NCBI GenBank assembly: GCA_025361845.1
Contig: JANYJL010000045.1
Coordinates: 1-58,224 of the forward strand
Direction of reading: 5' to 3'
Length of the DNA stretch: 58,224 bases
From: Rhizobacter sp.
GTDB taxonomy: Bacteria > Pseudomonadota > Gammaproteobacteria > Burkholderiales > Burkholderiaceae_C
In this document: positions 1-7,976 of the stretch, piece after piece
How positions within the stretch are numbered: position 1 is the first letter of the stretch
Layout of the letters: the number at the start of each line of letters is the position of its first letter
Position numbers and translations under genes: made by a program
The notes under the pieces: model-generated
Told to the model about the DNA's origin: nothing
Database searches by the model: none
The model's input: the letters and a program-made list of their open reading frames with translations, nothing else

Positions 1-27
1 CACAAGCCAATTTGAAGGACAGCGGAA

Positions 28-1275
28 ATGGGAAAGATGTCGTCACTGAAAGAATTCGACCCGGAACTCGGCGCGGCCATCGACGCGGAAGGCAGGCGCC
101 AGCAGGACCATCTGGAACTGATCGCCTCTGAAAACTACACCAGCCCACGCGTTTTGCAGGCCCAGGGCAGCGTGTTGACCAACAAATACGCCGAGGGTTA
201 CCCCGGCAAACGGTATTACGGCGGCTGCGAATTCGTGGACATCGCCGAGCAACTGGCCATCGACCGCCTGAAGCAACTCTTCGGCGCCGAATATGCCAAC
301 GTGCAACCGAACTCGGGCTCGCAAGCCAACCAGGCCGTCTTCTTCGGCCTGCTGCAACCCGGCGACACCATCATGGGCATGAGCCTGGCCGAAGGCGGCC
401 ACCTGACCCACGGCATGCCGCTGAACATGAGCGGCAAGTGGTTCAAGGTGGTGAGCTATGGCCTGACCACCGAAGAAGCGATCGACTACGACGCGATGGA
501 GCGCATGGCGCTGGAGCACAAGCCCAAGCTCATCATCGCCGGCGCTTCGGCCTACAGCTTGCGCATCGACTTCGAGCGCTTCTCGAAGGTCGCGAAATCC
601 ATCGGCGCCTACCTGATGGTCGACATGGCGCACTACGCTGGTCTGATCGCCGGTGGCGTGTACCCCAACCCGGTGCCGTATGCCGACGTGGTGACCTCGA
701 CCACCCACAAGAGCCTGCGCGGCCCGCGCGGCGGCATCATCCTGATGAACGACGAGGCCATCGCGAAGAAGATCAACAGCGCGATCTTCCCCGGCATTCA
801 AGGCGGCCCGCTGATGCACGTGATCGCGGCCAAGGCCGTGGCCTTCAAGGAGGCGCTTTCGCCCGAGTTCAAGGCCTACCAGCAGCAGGTCGCGAAGAAC
901 GCCGTCGTGCTGGCCGAGACGCTCACCGCGCGCGGCCTGCGCATCGTCAGCGGTCGCACTGAAAGCCATGTGATGCTGGTCGATCTGCGCCCCAAGGGCC
1001 TGACCGGCAAGGAAGCCGAGAACCTGCTCGGCGCGGCCCACATGACCTGCAACAAGAACGGCATTCCGAACGACCCGCAAAAGCCGATGGTGACGAGCGG
1101 CATCCGCCTCGGCACCCCGGCGATGACGACGCGCGGCTTCAAGGAAGAGCAGGCCCGCGCGACGGCCAACCTGATCGCCGATGTGCTGGACAAGCCGCAC
1201 GACGAGGCCAACACCGCGGCCGTGCGTGCCAAGGTTGCGGCGCTCACCAAGGACTTCCCCGTCTACCGCAGCTAA
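28..1275 (+). CDS. glyA: Serine hydroxymethyltransferase
   Basis: This cytoplasmic PLP enzyme interconverts serine plus tetrahydrofolate with glycine plus 5,10-methylene-tetrahydrofolate and feeds one-carbon metabolism. The 415-residue length is normal for the bacterial family. The PLP-lysine motif [12 protein letters not shown] is visible near residue 228, and the N-terminal ASENYTSP and [10 protein letters not shown] motifs are intact. The ATG at 28 is preceded by AAGGA at a suitable distance; a second in-frame ATG lies at 37, so the exact start is slightly uncertain. The gene is followed 54 bases later by nrdR, the usual order in Burkholderiales, with a strong stem-loop between them. Confidence 0.98.
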   Translation: MGKMSSLKEFDPELGAAIDAEGRRQQDHLELIASENYTSPRVLQAQGSVLTNKYAEGYPGKRYYGGCEFVDIAEQLAIDRLKQLFGAEYANVQPNSGSQANQAVFFGLLQPGDTIMGMSLAEGGHLTHGMPLNMSGKWFKVVSYGLTTEEAIDYDAMERMALEHKPKLIIAGASAYSLRIDFERFSKVAKSIGAYLMVDMAHYAGLIAGGVYPNPVPYADVVTSTTHKSLRGPRGGIILMNDEAIAKKINSAIFPGIQGGPLMHVIAAKAVAFKEALSPEFKAYQQQVAKNAVVLAETLTARGLRIVSGRTESHVMLVDLRPKGLTGKEAENLLGAAHMTCNKNGIPNDPQKPMVTSGIRLGTPAMTTRGFKEEQARATANLIADVLDKPHDEANTAAVRAKVAALTKDFPVYRS

Positions 1276-1282
1276 AGCAAAA

Positions 1283-1311
1283 CAGCAGGGATCGCGCAAG
1301 CGACCCCGCTG
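1283..1311 (+). other. Stem-loop between glyA and nrdR
   Basis: An imperfect inverted repeat with a GCAA loop at 1296-1299 pairs CAGC-GGG-TCGC with GCGA-CCC-GCTG, with one bulge and one mismatch. No T-run follows on the + strand, so it looks more like a transcript-stabilising or attenuating hairpin than a full Rho-independent terminator. It could separate glyA and nrdR expression levels. Confidence 0.35.
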
Positions 1312-1329
1312 CCATTCCGGCGATCGCCC

Positions 1330-1773
1330 ATGCGTTGTCCCTTCTGCAGCCACGAAGAAACCCAGGTCGCCGAGACACGCGAGTCCGACGAGGGTGATGT
1401 CGTGCGCCGCCGCCGCCGCTGCCAGAGCTGCGACAAGCGCTTCACCACCTACGAACGCGCCGAGATCGCCCTGCCTTCGGTGGTGAAGAAGGACGGCACG
1501 CGCGCCGAGTTCGATGCCGGGAAGGTGCGGGCATCGATGACCCTCGCACTTCGCAAGCGCCCGGTGAGCGTCGAACAGATCGACGCCGCACTCGACCGCA
1601 TCCAGGACAAGCTGCTCAACAGCGGCGCGAAGGAAGTGCCTTCGACACGCCTCGGCGAACTGGTGATGCGCGAACTCAAGCGCATCGACAAGGTCGCCTA
1701 CGTGCGCTTCGCGTCGGTGTATCGCAGCTTCGAGGACGTGGACGAGTTCAGGCAGTTGATTCGGGACATCTGA
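1330..1773 (+). CDS. nrdR: Transcriptional repressor NrdR
   Basis: NrdR senses ATP/dATP and represses ribonucleotide reductase genes at NrdR boxes. The 147-residue protein has the diagnostic N-terminal zinc ribbon (MRCPFC, then [14 protein letters not shown]), followed by the ATP-cone domain from about residue 49 (LPSVVKKDG). Length and motif spacing match the family closely. It lies directly downstream of glyA on the same strand and is convergent with the next gene, with only 7 bases between the stop codons. Confidence 0.97.
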   Translation: MRCPFCSHEETQVAETRESDEGDVVRRRRRCQSCDKRFTTYERAEIALPSVVKKDGTRAEFDAGKVRASMTLALRKRPVSVEQIDAALDRIQDKLLNSGAKEVPSTRLGELVMRELKRIDKVAYVRFASVYRSFEDVDEFRQLIRDI

Positions 1774-1780
1774 GTCGGGC

Positions 1781-2269
1781 TCAGCGCAGCAGCGCCATCG
1801 TGATCAGGTCGTGGTATGCGCCATCGACCCGGAACGCACGCAGCTGCAAACCTTCGGCCTGGAAGCCCATGCGTTCGTAGAGCGCCTTCGCGTTCAGGTT
1901 GTCGGCGCGCACCGTGAGCTCGATGCGCGTGAGCCCCTGTGCCCAGGCCTTGCCGAGTGCCGCCAGCATCAAGGTCTTGCCCAGGCCACGGTGCCGCGCT
2001 GCTGTCACCAGGCCGATGCCCAGCGTGCCGACATGCGCACGCGCTTGGCCGTGCGAGGGCAGCACGTCGCACCAGCCGACCACCGCGCCATCGACCAGGG
2101 CCACAAAATGGCTGCGGTCGTGAGTGACGATGTCGCGGTAGAACACCAGACATTCCTCCCACGGCGGCGCCTGCGTGAATGCCAGGTAACGCTGCTCGCG
2201 CGCCACCGAATCGAGCGCGTCGCGCAGGCCTGCGAAGTGCGGCTCGGCGAGCGGGACGATCTCGGTCAT
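1781..2269 (-). CDS. GNAT family N-acetyltransferase
   Basis: A 162-residue acetyl-CoA-dependent acyltransferase; the substrate is unknown. The acetyl-CoA binding region is visible as GLVTAARHRGLGKTLM (motif A, R/Q-x-x-G-x-G/A type), followed by the conserved ELTVRADNLNAKALYERMGF segment typical of small-molecule GNATs. The ATG at 2269 (MTEIVPL) was chosen because the GNAT fold begins there; the longer open frame upstream is low-complexity. A 24-codon open frame (2266-2340) ends with its TGA overlapping this ATG, which could couple translation. The gene is convergent with nrdR. Confidence 0.85.
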   Translation of the reverse strand: MTEIVPLAEPHFAGLRDALDSVAREQRYLAFTQAPPWEECLVFYRDIVTHDRSHFVALVDGAVVGWCDVLPSHGQARAHVGTLGIGLVTAARHRGLGKTLMLAALGKAWAQGLTRIELTVRADNLNAKALYERMGFQAEGLQLRAFRVDGAYHDLITMALLR

Positions 2270-2424
2270 GGCGCGGCAGCCGCATGGCCTTGCGCCGACG
2301 GCTGAACGATCGTTGCGTGGTCCAGGTCCATGGCCGCCATTGTGCGCACGCCGCAGCCTCGTGGCATCGCCGCCGTGGTGCGCCGTGGTGAAATGCCCCG
2401 CACTCCGCCTGAAAGCGATTCGCC

Positions 2425-3021
2425 ATGAACCACCCACTGCGCTGCGGCTGCGGCCATTTGCAAGGCACTGTCAGCCACCCCGAGGCGGTGAACCGGGGCG
2501 TGTGCTACTGCCGGGACTGCCAAGCCTACGCCCACTTCCTCGGCCGGCCCGGCGACATCCTCGACGCCATGGGCGGCACGGACGTGATCGCCACGCAACC
2601 CCGCTACGTCAGCTTCACGCAGGGGCTGGACGCGCTGGTCTGCATGTCGCTCACCGACAAGGGCATGCTGCGCTGGTACGCACGCTGCTGCAACACGCCC
2701 ATCGGCAACACGGGGCGCGGCGCTGGGATGCCCTTCGTCGGCCTCGTGCATTCATGCCTGGAGGGTTCGTCGACTAGCATGGAAAGCAGTTTCGGCCCGG
2801 TGCGCATGCGGATCAACATGAAACACGCCAAGGGACAGCCGCAGGGCATGCCGGCCAGCACCTTCTTCTCGGTGCTGCGCTTCATGGCCTCGCTGGCCCG
2901 CGCGCGCCTGAGCGGCGGCCACAAACACACGCCGTTTTTCGATGTGGAGAAGGGAAGCCCGATCGTGCCGCCCCAGGTGCTCACGCGGGCGGAGTGGGAG
3001 CGGGTGATGAGGGCCGTGTAA
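2425..3021 (+). CDS. DUF6151 / GFA-like zinc protein
   Basis: A 198-residue cytoplasmic protein of unknown function resembling the DUF6151 branch of glutathione-dependent formaldehyde-activating (GFA/Mss4-like) proteins. Cysteine motifs expected to bind zinc are visible: CGCGHLQG at residues 7-14, CYCRDCQAYAHFLGR near 27-41 and CCNTPIGN near 90. These motifs and the GGTDV segment fit the family, but no substrate can be assigned. The start ATG follows the divergent GNAT gene by 155 bases. No partner gene indicates a pathway. Confidence 0.75.
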   Translation: MNHPLRCGCGHLQGTVSHPEAVNRGVCYCRDCQAYAHFLGRPGDILDAMGGTDVIATQPRYVSFTQGLDALVCMSLTDKGMLRWYARCCNTPIGNTGRGAGMPFVGLVHSCLEGSSTSMESSFGPVRMRINMKHAKGQPQGMPASTFFSVLRFMASLARARLSGGHKHTPFFDVEKGSPIVPPQVLTRAEWERVMRAV

Positions 3022-3055
3022 CACCTGCGTCGTGGTGACTCGCTCTGGCGTCGCT

Positions 3056-3331
3056 TCACCGCAAATTGCTCAGCCGCTCAGCCATGCGCGTTTGCCACCC
3101 CGGCCCCGTGGCCTTCCAGCGTTCGATCACATCAGCCGGCAGGCGCAGCGAGATCAGCTTGCGCGGGTTCGGTGACACCGGCCTGCCCCCTTTGTTCACC
3201 TTCGCACGGGCCAGCATCTCGTCGGTGAGTTCCGGGAGTTCTTCGTACTCCTCGGGCTGCAACTTGTGAGCGTCGACCCGCGCCAGGTCAGATGTCAAGG
3301 AGCGGCGCGATGCGGGCTTGTTCGCGTTCAT
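3056..3331 (-). CDS. brnA: BrnA-type antitoxin
   Basis: A 91-residue antitoxin and autoregulator of a type II toxin-antitoxin pair. The C-terminal half (GGRPVSPNPRKLISLRLPAD, then a helix containing GWQTRMAERL) is the ribbon-helix-helix type DNA-binding and dimerisation region of BrnA. The N-terminal part is acidic (EEYEELPELTDEM), as expected for the toxin-binding segment. It lies downstream of brnT and overlaps it by 44 bases. BrnA in the founding Brucella system binds the operon promoter; a palindrome overlaps the brnT start here. Confidence 0.88.
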   Translation of the reverse strand: MNANKPASRRSLTSDLARVDAHKLQPEEYEELPELTDEMLARAKVNKGGRPVSPNPRKLISLRLPADVIERWKATGPGWQTRMAERLSNLR

Positions 3332-3563
3332 TGGCTTTTCTCATACTGAAGACGTGGCGATCCGCGCCACGCGGTGTGTAGCCCACAACCACCATCCGCC
3401 CTGCCAGCAGGCCGTAGCAAATGATGCGTGGTTCGCCGTAGTCCTTCGGCGTGTCCTCCACTTCCAGAGTGACACCCGCGAACACCTGTTCGGCGTCTGC
3501 GAAATCCAAGCCACGTTCGGCCAGCGTCTTGTTCCGCTTGGCCTGATCGAAGCTGATTTGCAT
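3288..3563 (-). CDS. brnT: BrnT-type ribonuclease toxin
   Basis: A 91-residue toxin of the BrnT/RelE-like fold, expected to cleave RNA and stop growth when free of BrnA. Family features are clear: an N-terminal FDQAKRNKTLAERGLDF segment, a central TPKDYGEPR/ICYGLLAGR strand region and the C-terminal MRKANEREQ signature. The gene precedes and overlaps brnA, the standard order. The ATG at 3563 lies in the left arm of an inverted repeat. Such pairs are commonly mobile, but no flanking mobile element is seen. Confidence 0.9.
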   Translation of the reverse strand: MQISFDQAKRNKTLAERGLDFADAEQVFAGVTLEVEDTPKDYGEPRIICYGLLAGRMVVVGYTPRGADRHVFSMRKANEREQARIAPLLDI

Positions 3564-3582
3564 GTAGTTAATGTATCTACAT
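3562..3582 (-). promoter_or_regulatory. Candidate BrnA operator palindrome
   Basis: Perfect 6-base inverted repeat arms ATGTAG (3562-3567) and CTACAT (3577-3582) are separated by 9 bases and overlap the brnT start codon. It is AT-rich compared with the surrounding DNA. Position and symmetry suit autoregulation by BrnA, but binding is inferred. Confidence 0.4.
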
Positions 3583-3718
3583 CAACTGTGTCTCGCAAGC
3601 CGTTGACTCCGGGCTGAGTGCGCGTGCTCAGCGGTTCTCCCCCAACCGGGTGAACCCCCCGCGAGGGGCCACCCGAACCCACCTCTGCGGGGCGCGGCCA
3701 GCGCGTTGAATTTCTAAA

Positions 3719-3750
3719 GTCTGCCCATCGAATCCACACCGGGGGCAGAC
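3719..3750 (+). promoter_or_regulatory. Inverted repeat covering the fimT ribosome-binding region
   Basis: Perfect 8-base arms GTCTGCCC (3719-3726) and GGGCAGAC (3743-3750) flank a 16-base loop. The right arm ends immediately before the ATG at 3751 and includes most of the G-rich stretch that would act as ribosome-binding site. In RNA it could hide that site; as DNA it could be an operator. Both readings are inference. Confidence 0.4.
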
Positions 3751-4284
3751 ATGAAAACCAGCGCGAAACAACAAGGCCTGAGCCTCATCGAAGTGACCGT
3801 CACGATGGCCGTCGCGGTCGTGCTGGCGGGCACCGCGGCGCCGAGCCTGTTCGATTTCATCGGCACCCGTCGGCTCGAAGCCGCGGCCACGCAGCTCGCC
3901 AGCGACATCCAGTTCGTGCGCACCGACGCGGTGGCGCGCAACCAGCCGGTGCGGCTCTCGTTCTTCAACTCGGCGGATGGCAGCTGCTACGTGATCCACA
4001 CCGGCGCGGCGGCGTCTTGCAGTTGCGCAGCCACCGGCCCGGCGGTGTGCACCGGCAGCGCCACGCAGCTCAAGACCGTGCAACTGGCAGCGCGCGAGCG
4101 GGTCAGCGTGCAGGCCAACACCACCACGGTGCTGTTCGATCCGCTGCACGGCACCGCCTCGCCCACCGCCACCTTGCGCGTGCTCGGTGCGAACGGCCGC
4201 GCCGTGCACCACATCGTCAACGTGATGGGCCGCGTGCGCTCGTGTTCGCCGCTGAACGCGATGCCCGGTTACGCCGCTTGCTGA
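3751..4284 (+). CDS. fimT: GspH/FimT-type minor pseudopilin
   Basis: A 177-residue prepilin-like protein that likely helps initiate type IV pilus (or related pseudopilus) assembly. The leader ends in QQGLSLIEVTVTMAVAVVL: a short basic leader, a glycine before the cleavage site, E at mature position 5 and a hydrophobic helix. Cysteines in the C-terminal half suggest disulfides in the globular head. It is the first of five linked prepilin genes on the + strand, in the usual fimT-first arrangement. The symbol is by analogy. Confidence 0.85.
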   Translation: MKTSAKQQGLSLIEVTVTMAVAVVLAGTAAPSLFDFIGTRRLEAAATQLASDIQFVRTDAVARNQPVRLSFFNSADGSCYVIHTGAAASCSCAATGPAVCTGSATQLKTVQLAARERVSVQANTTTVLFDPLHGTASPTATLRVLGANGRAVHHIVNVMGRVRSCSPLNAMPGYAAC

Positions 4285-4317
4285 ACACCTCACCCACAAC
4301 GAACTCAGGAGACCGAC

Positions 4318-4773
4318 ATGAACTCACGCACCCTGCCTCGCAGCCGCCGCACACGCGGCTTCACGCTGATCGAGATGATGATTGCCACCGCCATCACCGG
4401 CGTGTTGTCGAGCGTGGCCTACCCCTCGTTCACGAGCACGGTGCACAAGTTGCGCCGCAGCGATGCGCTGGTCGCGGCCTTGCAAGTGCAGGCCGCGCAG
4501 GAACGCTGGCGCTCGGGCAACACGGCCTACGGCAGCCTGGCGCAGATCCGCCAGCCGGCGGTCTCCGGCGCGGGCCACTACGCGCTGACGGTCACGGTGC
4601 TGGGCGATAACAGCTACGAGCTGGTGGCCACCGCGCAGGGCGGGCAACGCAGCGATGCGGCTTGCCGCACGCTGAAGCTGTCGGTGGTCGGCATGAACGC
4701 GAGCTACGCCTCGGGGCCGGATGCCAGCACAGGCAACGGCAGCGAGGTGAACCGCCAGTGCTGGAGCCTGTGA
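4318..4773 (+). CDS. pilE: PilE-like type IV prepilin
   Basis: A 151-residue prepilin with leader and cleavage motif RGFTLIEMMIATAITGVL and a C-terminal pair of cysteines (DAACRTL and NRQCWSL) that would form the D-region disulfide. Size and features match PilE-like minor pilins rather than the main pilin. A good AGGAG lies just upstream of the ATG. The stop TGA shares one base with the ATG of pilW. In most Burkholderiales clusters pilE is last; here it is second. Confidence 0.85.
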   Translation: MNSRTLPRSRRTRGFTLIEMMIATAITGVLSSVAYPSFTSTVHKLRRSDALVAALQVQAAQERWRSGNTAYGSLAQIRQPAVSGAGHYALTVTVLGDNSYELVATAQGGQRSDAACRTLKLSVVGMNASYASGPDASTGNGSEVNRQCWSL

Positions 4774-5456
4774 TGTCGCTACTCCTCATGACGACCCACC
4801 CACGCCAGCGCGGCCTGTCGATGGTGGAGCTGTTGATCGGCGCAGCCATCGGCCTCGTCGTTGCGGCGGCTGCGGCGAAGCTGCTCGCCGGCCATCTGCG
4901 CGAGAGCCGCAGCCTGCTGCTCGAAGCGCGCCTGATGCAAGACCTGCGCACCGCCACCGACCTGGTGACGCGCGATCTGCGGCGCGCCGGTTACTGGGGT
5001 GCAGCCGCTTCGGGCGTGTGGCTGTCGGGCGTTTCGGGCGTGCTGGCGAACCCGTACGCCGCCTTGCCGCCGGGCAGCGCGGCGTCGGATGCGATCAGCT
5101 TCCAGTTCTCGCGCGATGCGAGCGAGAACAACAGCATCGACAGCAACGAACGTTTCGGCTTTCGGCTGCGCAACGGCGCGCTCGACATGCAGCTCGGCGC
5201 GGCCGGCTGGCAAGCCGTGACCGACACGACGGTGCTGACGGTCACGGCCTTCAGCATCACCCCGACCGTGCAGGGCGTGAACCTGGCCGGCTACTGCGCG
5301 CGCGCTTGCACCGGCAGTGCCTGCCCGCAGCAGCAGGTGCGCAGCCTCGCGGTGTCGTTGACCGCGCGCGCCGTTGCCGACAGCACTGTCAGCCGCAGCA
5401 CGCACAGCGAAGTGCGCTTGCGCAACGACACGGTCACGGGCACCTGCCCCACCTGA
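4773..5456 (+). CDS. pilW: PilW-like minor pilin
   Basis: A 227-residue minor pilin. The type III signal RGLSMVELLIGAAIGLVV, with a glutamate at mature position 5, lies near residues 14-31, and the head domain contains the RDLRRAGYWG motif typical of PilW. The ATG at 4773 overlaps the pilE stop by one base and fixes the start; the longer upstream frame is a shadow of pilE. PilW, PilX and PilV are thought to prime pilus assembly at the inner-membrane platform. Confidence 0.87.
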   Translation: MSLLLMTTHPRQRGLSMVELLIGAAIGLVVAAAAAKLLAGHLRESRSLLLEARLMQDLRTATDLVTRDLRRAGYWGAAASGVWLSGVSGVLANPYAALPPGSAASDAISFQFSRDASENNSIDSNERFGFRLRNGALDMQLGAAGWQAVTDTTVLTVTAFSITPTVQGVNLAGYCARACTGSACPQQQVRSLAVSLTARAVADSTVSRSTHSEVRLRNDTVTGTCPT

Positions 5457-5477
5457 ACCTCTGCGACGGAGCCTTCC

Positions 5478-6767
5478 ATGCACATCCACAAGACCCCGGC
5501 CGCGACACCAACCATCCAGCGCGGCGCTGCCACCCTTGTCGTCACGCTCGCGCTGTTGTTCGCGATGGTGCTGGTGGTGGTCTACGTCAACCGCAACCTC
5601 GTATCCGAGCAGCGCAGCGCGGCCAACCAGGCGCGTTCGACCCAAGCTTTCGAAGCGGCCGAGGCCGGGCTCGAATGGGCGCAGGCGCAGCTGAACGGCC
5701 GCGGGCGCATCGGTGCGGACTGCCGGCCATCGAGCGACGTGGCGGCGACATCGTTTCGCGAACGTTTGCTGAACCAAAACCCCGCCGACGCCACGTTCGC
5801 GCCGGCCACCTGGCTGCAAGGCGGCTTGCCGGTGGCGCGCCAAGCCGCGTGTGTGCGCGGCGCCGCGGGCTGGTCGTGCAGTTGCCCGGTGACCGGCGCA
5901 CCGACGCTGGCGGCACCTGGCGGGTCGACCCCGGCGCCGGCCTTCCTGATCGAGTTCCAAGCCACGGGCCAGCCCGGCCTCGTGCGCCTGCTGTCCACCG
6001 GCTGCAACCGGCTCGGCGGCGACTGTGTTCCGGGCAGCGCCACATCGGCCGAGGCGACTGCGCATGTCGAAGTCGCACTCGGCCTTGTGCCCGGGCTCAA
6101 GACATCACCCGCTGCCGCGTTGACGGCGAAGGGCAGCATCTCGGCCGGCGCCGCAGCGATCGGTGCGCACCACGGCGACACGGCCACGGGCGGCATCGCA
6201 CTGCATGCGGGCGGGGCCATCGACGCCGCCGCAGCACGCATCAGCGGACCCGCCGGTTCGGTCTCGGACGAGGTCATCGTCGCGAACGACGCGGCGCTCG
6301 CCGGCCTCGATGCGAGCGCCTTCTTCGTGTCGTACTTCGGCATGCGCCCCGGCGATTGGGGTCAGCAGTCCGTCGTGACGACGCTGCGCTGCGCCGGCCC
6401 GTGTGGCGATGCGCTGCGCAACGCCATCGAGCCGGGCATCGTCAACGCATTGATCCACGTCGATGGCGACCTGGCGCTCGACGGCCCGCTGGTGCTCGGC
6501 ACACCGCAGCGGCCCGTTGCCATCGTCGTCGATGGTGTGGCGCAGTTGCGCGGCGCGGTCACGGTCCACGGCGTCTTGTACAGCCGCACGCTGCGCTGGG
6601 ACGCCGCCTCGGGCGCTGGCGCATGGGTGCGTGGTGCCGCGATCAGCGAAGGCAGCTACAGCGGCAACGGCGCGCCCGACTTCGTGCACGACACCGAGGT
6701 GCTGGCCCGGCTCAAAGGCAACACCGGCAGCTTCGCCCGCGTGAACGGCAGTTGGCGGGATTTCTGA
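5478..6767 (+). CDS. pilX: PilX-like minor pilin, long form
   Basis: The N-terminus has QRGAATLVVTLALLFAMVLVVVY, the PilX-type hydrophobic helix lacking the canonical mature Glu5, then ANQARSTQAFEAAEAGLEWA, the PilX N-terminal domain signature. At 429 residues it is much longer than typical PilX proteins (about 150-250). The extra part is a repetitive Ala/Gly-rich region that resembles a beta-helix or collagen-like head domain (residues about 200-400). It follows pilW by 21 bases. An adhesive or capping role for the extra domain is inference. Confidence 0.8.
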   Translation: MHIHKTPAATPTIQRGAATLVVTLALLFAMVLVVVYVNRNLVSEQRSAANQARSTQAFEAAEAGLEWAQAQLNGRGRIGADCRPSSDVAATSFRERLLNQNPADATFAPATWLQGGLPVARQAACVRGAAGWSCSCPVTGAPTLAAPGGSTPAPAFLIEFQATGQPGLVRLLSTGCNRLGGDCVPGSATSAEATAHVEVALGLVPGLKTSPAAALTAKGSISAGAAAIGAHHGDTATGGIALHAGGAIDAAAARISGPAGSVSDEVIVANDAALAGLDASAFFVSYFGMRPGDWGQQSVVTTLRCAGPCGDALRNAIEPGIVNALIHVDGDLALDGPLVLGTPQRPVAIVVDGVAQLRGAVTVHGVLYSRTLRWDAASGAGAWVRGAAISEGSYSGNGAPDFVHDTEVLARLKGNTGSFARVNGSWRDF

Positions 6768-6816
6768 ACCGCCCCGCTTCCCCACGCCACACCCCATTCC
6801 GACAAGGAAGATCGAC

Positions 6817-7959
6817 ATGCAAACCACCCTGCCCCATGCCACCCGTCACCAGCGCGGCATCAGCTTGCTCGAAGCCCTGCTCGCCTTTGCGGTGCTCTCG
6901 CTCGGCATGCTGGCCGTCGGCAAACTGCAAAGCCAGCTGCGTCTGCATGCCGACATCGCCCGCCAGCAGACCCAAGCCGTGCGGCTGGCGCAGGACGATC
7001 TGGAGCGGCTGCGCGCCTACAGCGTGGTCGCCGCGGCCAGCGGGCTGCGCGCGTATGCGGACATCGACACCGCGACGGTGAATGCCGATGAGGGCACGCG
7101 CTTCGTCGTGTCCCGGCGCATCGACGACGTGACGGCGCTGCGCGCGAAGTCTGCCCTCGTCAACGTAGCGTGGACGGACGCAAGCGGTGCCGCGCAACAG
7201 GCCACGCTGAACACGGTCATCGCCGGCAGCGAGCCGGCCCATTCAGGCGCGCTGGCCTTGCCGCCGAGCGGCACGCCGGTGGTGGGCCCGCTGGCGCGCT
7301 CGGTGCGCGTGCCAGTCGCAGCGAAAGACCTGGGCGATGGCAGCAGCGTCTTCAAGCCGGTGGCCGCCGGCACGCTCGCGCTGGTATTCGACAACGCGAG
7401 CGGCGCCCTGATCGCCCGGTGCACTGCGCCCGCATCCGCCACCACGACGCTGAGCCTCGCCGACCTGAGCGATTGCGACACCACGCGTGGCCTGCTGCTC
7501 AGCGGCCAGGTGCGTTTCGGTGGGGGCGAGCCGGCGCTGGCGCTTGATGTGTCGCTCGCGCTCAGCGGCGGCAGCTATGCGAAGGCACCGGTCTGCGCCA
7601 GCGAAGCCAAGGCCACACGCAGCGGCGAGCCGTATGCGAGCTACCACTGCATCGTCTATCCGCTCGCCGGCGGCGCCTGGTCGGGCCGGCTCGATCTGGT
7701 GCCGAGCGGCTGGCGCATCGGCACCGACGCCGCAGCCTGGCGCGTCTGCCGCTACAGCGCCGACCTCGACGGCAGCGGCGCCATCGACCGCAACGCCGAG
7801 CACCCGGCGAGCTACAGTGGCGTGACTGCGGCGCTAACGCAGCAGAACTTCCGGGTCCTCAAAGGCACGCAGACATGCCCGCTCGGCAGCGCGGTCAGCG
7901 TCACCGGCTCGGGCGCCGATGTCTATGCTGACGAGAGCACGGCCCTGCATCAACCTTGA
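6817..7959 (+). CDS. pilV: PilV-like minor pilin
   Basis: A 380-residue prepilin with RGISLLEALLAFAVLSLGML, a standard cleavage and hydrophobic-helix segment (E at mature position 5), then AQDDLERLRAY, typical of PilV. The head domain is long, and a C-terminal segment resembles dockerin-like or calcium-loop sequence (SADLDGSGAIDRNAEHP). It closes the minor pilin group; no pilY1 follows. The next gene, ribD, starts 17 bases downstream. Confidence 0.82.
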   Translation: MQTTLPHATRHQRGISLLEALLAFAVLSLGMLAVGKLQSQLRLHADIARQQTQAVRLAQDDLERLRAYSVVAAASGLRAYADIDTATVNADEGTRFVVSRRIDDVTALRAKSALVNVAWTDASGAAQQATLNTVIAGSEPAHSGALALPPSGTPVVGPLARSVRVPVAAKDLGDGSSVFKPVAAGTLALVFDNASGALIARCTAPASATTTLSLADLSDCDTTRGLLLSGQVRFGGGEPALALDVSLALSGGSYAKAPVCASEAKATRSGEPYASYHCIVYPLAGGAWSGRLDLVPSGWRIGTDAAAWRVCRYSADLDGSGAIDRNAEHPASYSGVTAALTQQNFRVLKGTQTCPLGSAVSVTGSGADVYADESTALHQP

Positions 7960-7976
7960 CCTGTCAACCGATCCCG

